This document shows, one piece after another, positions 59,934-64,000 of a stretch of DNA of 64,000 bases. Location: positions 3,968,001 through 4,032,000 of the forward strand of contig JAQQWL010000011.1 of assembly GCA_038363925.1 (NCBI GenBank), read 5' to 3'. How positions within the stretch are numbered: position 1 is the stretch's first letter; the number at the start of each line of letters is the position of its first letter. Origin of the DNA: Apiospora phragmitis. Its lineage: Eukaryota; Ascomycota; Sordariomycetes; Amphisphaeriales; Apiosporaceae. The position numbers and the translations under genes were made by a program. The notes beneath the pieces were generated by a model. The model was not told where the DNA came from and did no database searches. It saw nothing but the letters and a program-made list of their open reading frames with translations.

Positions 59934-62924
59934 CCGACAGCTAGCCACAAGTTGACAAGCACCTTGTCTGGCAGTGATTGACTAAAGCGGGAACGGCGCC
60001 GGTTTACGGACTACTCGGGAGAGAGATCTCGGAAGCGGACAGGCTGCACATAGTCAGCTGACCCTGTCGGAAGAGGATGGCTCAGATGCACTTGGTGCAT
60101 CCGAGAGAGAAAAGCGTGATGGGTGGTCCTACAGTCGGCTCCGACCAGCGAGGGTGGGTTCGTTGCTCTAAACCGATATTCGAGAAGAGGAAAGCAGGTT
60201 TGGATCCGGAGGGTGCCGTAGTAGCTTCGTCGGAAGACGTATTCAGGCCAGGCCGGGCTGGGGGGGTGCCACGAACGTGGGTCTTGGGGAGCAGAGGATG
60301 GACCAAGCTGGAGGGCGCCCTTGGTTCCTGGAAGCAAAAACAACAACAAATCCAGCGTCGATAAAGGTGTAAGAAGGATGGTAATAGCCGAGGGCGTCGG
60401 ATGTGGGAAGGTTTTCCAGGTCCAGAATTGTCGAGGTGATGCAGAACCGGCAAGGTTAAGTAGAACGCAAGGGGAGGCCGAGAAGGCGTGGAGGACTGGA
60501 GGATGTGCTTGATTCACTAGAGGCCTCGATGGCTTCTCCCCAAGTGTGACAGTGTGCCCGGTCTGCCTGCCCGCCTGCCTGCCTACCTGCCTACCTGCCT
60601 GCCTGCCTTGTCGAGGGGTCTCGATGGGGCGCCGGGGGGAGGGGACTGGGGGTTGACGACTGGGGGGAGGATCAGATGAAAGGGCCATGATTGGTCGGTT
60701 GGTTGGCTTTCGAGTAATCAAGCGAACCTACGAGGGCAGGTCGCGGCAGGTTGGCAGATGTAGCGAAGAAGGTGGCGTTGTGCTGGCGTCAACTCTACCT
60801 TGGTCGATGCAGGCGGCATATATTGAACCGGCCTGAAAAAGGGACTGATGTGATGGCAGTCTGGGGCATGCCTGTTATGTATGAGTGATCATGTCATGCA
60901 GGAAAGCCCGTTACGACATGGGAGAGACAGCTATACGACCTCAGTATCGAGTCGACTTTGGGCTGGATGCAGGCTGGGGTGGTATTGGTGTTTCTGCCCG
61001 ATGTAGGATCCATCAATGAACACCGACCTTTTTTTCGTTATCAACCAGCCTTTGGGTCATATTTAGCCTAGATGCTTGATCTGGGAATCGGCCCATTCAG
61101 TGGTTTTCATTTCTACTGTAGTTGTAATCATCACATGAAATTGGAAGGGACTGCCTTAACTTATCTTGGTCCTTCCAATTTGATGTTCAGATGTCGTTCC
61201 TTGAGTTACCGCCCAATCCGAGCCCTGGTATTCTAGGCAGGTACATGTCATGGGTGTTAGGTGTCAGCTACCTTTCAAATTCGGCAGTTGGTTGAAATAG
61301 ATTGAGCGCCATACACATCCAGGTTGGCTGGGCCATATATAACTCATCTCCTGTGCTTCTGTGCCTGCCGGGATCGATTGAAGTTCACGTCAGCACAGCA
61401 AGCATTCGCTAATAAGTCCATGTAAAGCACTAATCCCATCCATGCAGCCATGCTACCTATTGATCGGTGTGGGGGAAGCCGGTGTGGGGAGCCCGGAAGC
61501 TGTCGGATAGTGCACCTAAAGCCCACCAGATAGACTTCTTAGTAGCCAATCATTGACCCAACAGTGGACGAAGGCCAAGATCTCGGCTGACATCTACAAT
61601 AACATTGATCAAGTAGATATCAACCGGCAACCCGATTAATCCAGATCCATTATACGAGACTGTCATGGCCCGCCAGAACTATACTGAGGATATATTACCC
61701 CTTTATGACCCTCTTTATGACCCGTCACGTTCTGCAGTCTGGGCATGCATTCTGTTCTGTTCTGGGATTATTAATAGCCGCACGACGCTGTGCTGTCTCA
61801 AAGTCCTCTCATCCATCTATTCTCGTGTCCAGGAATTGGCTTCGTCCCAACTTCAGCTATCCTCTCCAACTACGGCACGGCTGACTCGCTTATCGGATCT
61901 TGCCCACCGCATCCAATATGGCTTTCCAACATTCTCCCCTTGCCTTTTGCCGGAACTATTCACCATTTGTTCCTCGAATACCACCTCACTTGCTTACTTG
62001 TTGCATAGCACATTTATCCAGGGCTGAGAGGCGATAGCATCTCTCCCGCTAACCTTGGCTAGCCCGCCTCTCAAGTAGTGGCAGTGTAATACCACATAGC
62101 ACAGGACGAGAAAGAAGCCAACGCGTGATGTCCATCCTCGCATCTTGTCCTCAGCTTTCTTCACACCGGTCTGTCTTCGTATCGTTGCTCATTCGCCCGG
62201 GGCGCTCGGCGTTCTGCAACGCCAGTGGGCTGGGTGTCGCCAAAACAACTCTAACTTGCTTTTGCCTTTGGCCGTGAATACCTCCTCCTCCCCCCTTCAA
62301 AGAAGCTTGCATCATGGAAAGTCTTTTTTCCCCCTGTGCATCACTGGCACCGCTTGTACCGGCCGACCTCGACACGGTCAAGGTCATCAAGTGAGCCGAA
62401 ACCGAACCCGGACGCATCTGAGATCCTGCATGTACATGTCGTCTTCTCCTGCCAACTGTGCGGGAAGTAGCCCTAGTGATGCGCCTCGCAACTGCAAGAG
62501 TCTGCTTCTGGAAGTTCCCCAGGCCAATGTTGATGCTTACGAGAACTGCCCCTGCACACGTGGTTCACGGCCGCCTCGGCTCGACCTTCATCCAAGCTCA
62601 GCCCTACCGCTATCATCGTTTCGTCACACTAACTGCTCATGCCCTTTCACCCGGTTGAGATACCATCAGCGCGAGAAAGTTCCCTTTCGCCAGAACCAGG
62701 TATATCCCGCTAGCCCGCTGCATGGATAACTGCTGGCTTACTTTTATATGTGTTTGTCGGACTGCGTAGATAAAGAACACACAAACATGTTCGGTTCATT
62801 TAAGCAGGTACTTGGGTGCAGAGGCCTGATTCTCCTTTTCCAACTCAGCTCGTTTCCAAGAAAAGAAATCCACTTAATCTCGCCATACCCCTAGTAATTT
62901 CGTATTGCCATCAGCCCTGCTGCA
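59934..62924. other. 3-kb intergenic region between the regulator and CoA-transferase genes
   Basis: The two genes diverge here, so this holds both promoters. A (CCTG/CCTA) tetranucleotide array lies at about 60563-60608. Open frames at 60011-60721 (minus), 61665-62027 and 62145-62729 have no recognisable domain; the first and third lack ATG. I see no gene. Confidence 0.5.
60563..60608. repeat. Tetranucleotide array (CCTG/CCTA)
   Basis: About eleven units of CCTG with interspersed CCTA, upstream of the Zn2Cys6 gene. Confidence 0.85.
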
Positions 62925-64000
62925 ATGGGCAATGCCACGACTATAGATACTGATACGCCGGGGCCTATGGGCTATTCGGTGGCGGAAGCGCACTGTGCGC
63001 TCCGGGCTCTTGTGTCCGCATGCATGTCGGAGCTTCCACGTGAGCTCGAACAGTACATGGACAAAGTCACCTTTTCCAGCGCCTCGCCCACTGGTAACAA
63101 GCCGTGCTTCCCATGCCCTCTGAAGGAGCAGGAAGCAGGCTGCGCGCTCAAGGCGCTTGAAGGCTGCTTAGCTGGCGCCATCGCCGACCTTCGATATGGC
63201 AGACAGGGGCGGAATATTGACGTAGATCTGGCAAAAGTAACTTGTTTCTTAATGTCGGCCTATATAACTACCCTTGACGGCATGGGTAAGGCGCATCCCA
63301 AGATTAAGTATCGGCTTCCTGGTACGTCGTTTCGTTCCCCCTTGCTTGATACGCTGGCCCCAATGCTGACAAAAAGCCACCAGACACGGATCTAAACCAG
63401 GCACAGTCAAATCTATACAGGCGTTTGTCAGCCAATCTATATGAAACATGTAACACAGGACAATACTATCACATCCATGGCTCTCTGGAGGCTAGTACGA
63501 CACTGCGCATGCTCGACCTTCCGCCGTTCCTTGCTGGCAGCAAAGAATACCGCCAATGCATTGCCATGATCGAAAATGCGGTGAATCGATTATCGATTGC
63601 CGAATTGGAGCTCATAAACAACCAGTACAAACAAGCCGGGGCACCGGCTTTGACCAAGGACCAATTCCGCCACACTCCCCACGGACAGGCTCTGGCGGGC
63701 ATTGCTCCGTTCACAGTACATTCTCTCGATGCCCCCACGCCGCCTGTCCCCTTCCCAGACCTCGACCCGCAGCACTCTGCCTCGGGTCTTACCCAGTGCC
63801 TGGCTGGCATACGTGTCCTCGAGCTCTGCCGAGTCATAGCAGGCCCGACGATCGGCCGGTCCCTCGCGGCGCATGGCGCATCGGTCCTCAAGGTCACATC
63901 GGCCAAGCTCCCCGACGTCCCCTTCTTCCAGCTCGACGTCAACACGGGCAAGCACGCCACGTCGCTGCACCTCAAGGACCCTCGTGACCGCGCCACTTTC
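62925..64000 (+). CDS. CoA-transferase family III (CaiB/BaiF), partial at right edge
   Basis: Exon 1 62925-63321; 62-nt GT-AG intron 63322-63383; exon 2 remains open to the end of the window (338 residues seen). Residues 1-270 are a fungal-type N-terminal extension. From residue 274 the family III signature begins: GIRVLELCRVIAGPTIGRSLAAHGASVLKV, then DVPFFQLDVNTGKHATSLHLKDPRDR. Such enzymes transfer CoA between carboxylic acids or racemise branched acyl-CoAs. The catalytic Asp region lies beyond the window, so activity cannot be judged. It is divergent from the Zn2Cys6 gene, with which it could share regulation. No indel was seen in this part. Confidence 0.88.

Noticed and set aside
60011..60721. 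236-codon minus-strand frame containing GRQAGRQ repeats
   Set aside because: The repeats are the translation of the CCTG microsatellite, and there is no ATG at the start.

Overview
This window is nuclear DNA from a filamentous ascomycete (Pezizomycotina), most likely a Sordariomycete. The evidence is short GT-AG introns of about 50-140 nt with CTAAC/CTGAC-type branch sites, recognisable orthologues of SAR1, ATP16, palH, LAG1/LAC1 and HRI1, Zn2Cys6 regulators, and a strongly AT-rich block whose mutations are almost all C-to-T and G-to-A. That pattern is the signature of repeat-induced point mutation (RIP). The genus cannot be fixed from the sequence alone.

Layout. Positions 1-7670 are an AT-rich, RIP-mutated transposon graveyard. 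It holds a gag-like retroelement frame (about 840-1290) that runs directly into a RIPed 207-bp LTR (1292-1498). It also holds an almost unmutated solo copy of the same LTR (3417-3623) with a 5-bp target duplication, and a RIPed Fot1/pogo-type transposase (about 5240-6780). The base composition changes abruptly near 7670. A gene-poor stretch follows up to 14.1 kb. From there the genes are: an HMT1-type ABC transporter (14106-17082,+); an HRI1 homologue (18033-18815,+); a secreted GH18 chitinase-like protein with an inserted CBM18 (20281-21822,+); ceramide synthase LAG1/LAC1 (22870-24401,-); the alkaline-pH sensor palH (25711-27918,-); a small secreted repeat protein (32025-32602,-); a weak hypothetical (33807-34466,-); a 1146-residue protein with a cysteine cluster (35248-38743,-); ATP synthase delta subunit ATP16 (39097-39896,-); a DUF2457-like acidic protein (44917-47194,+); SAR1 GTPase (48169-49154,+); a patatin-like lipase (50743-53104,+); an intradiol ring-cleavage dioxygenase (54565-55722,+); a Zn2Cys6 regulator (56685-59933,-); and a family III CoA-transferase cut by the right edge (62925-64000,+).

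How they fit together. Most are housekeeping genes: secretory traffic (SAR1), sphingolipid synthesis (LAG1), ATP synthesis (ATP16), pH signalling (palH), lipid turnover (patatin) and metal or xenobiotic transport (ABC). The last 10 kb groups an aromatic-ring dioxygenase, a regulator and a CoA-transferase, which could be a small catabolic module.

A striking property of the window is that seven protein genes (HRI1, chitinase, LAG1, palH, the 1146-residue protein, DUF2457 and the dioxygenase) each read correctly only if one or two small indels are allowed. Several of these sit in homopolymer runs. Other multi-exon genes (ABC, ATP16, SAR1, patatin, Zn2Cys6, secreted protein) splice into perfect frames. 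This looks more like residual sequencing or assembly indels than mass pseudogenisation, but the sequence alone cannot settle it. The most novel items are the cysteine-free secreted repeat protein, the chitinase with a Glu-to-Lys change at the catalytic position, the apparent gag-only retroelement, and a 9-bp word (TACGGAGTA) that recurs only between genes.
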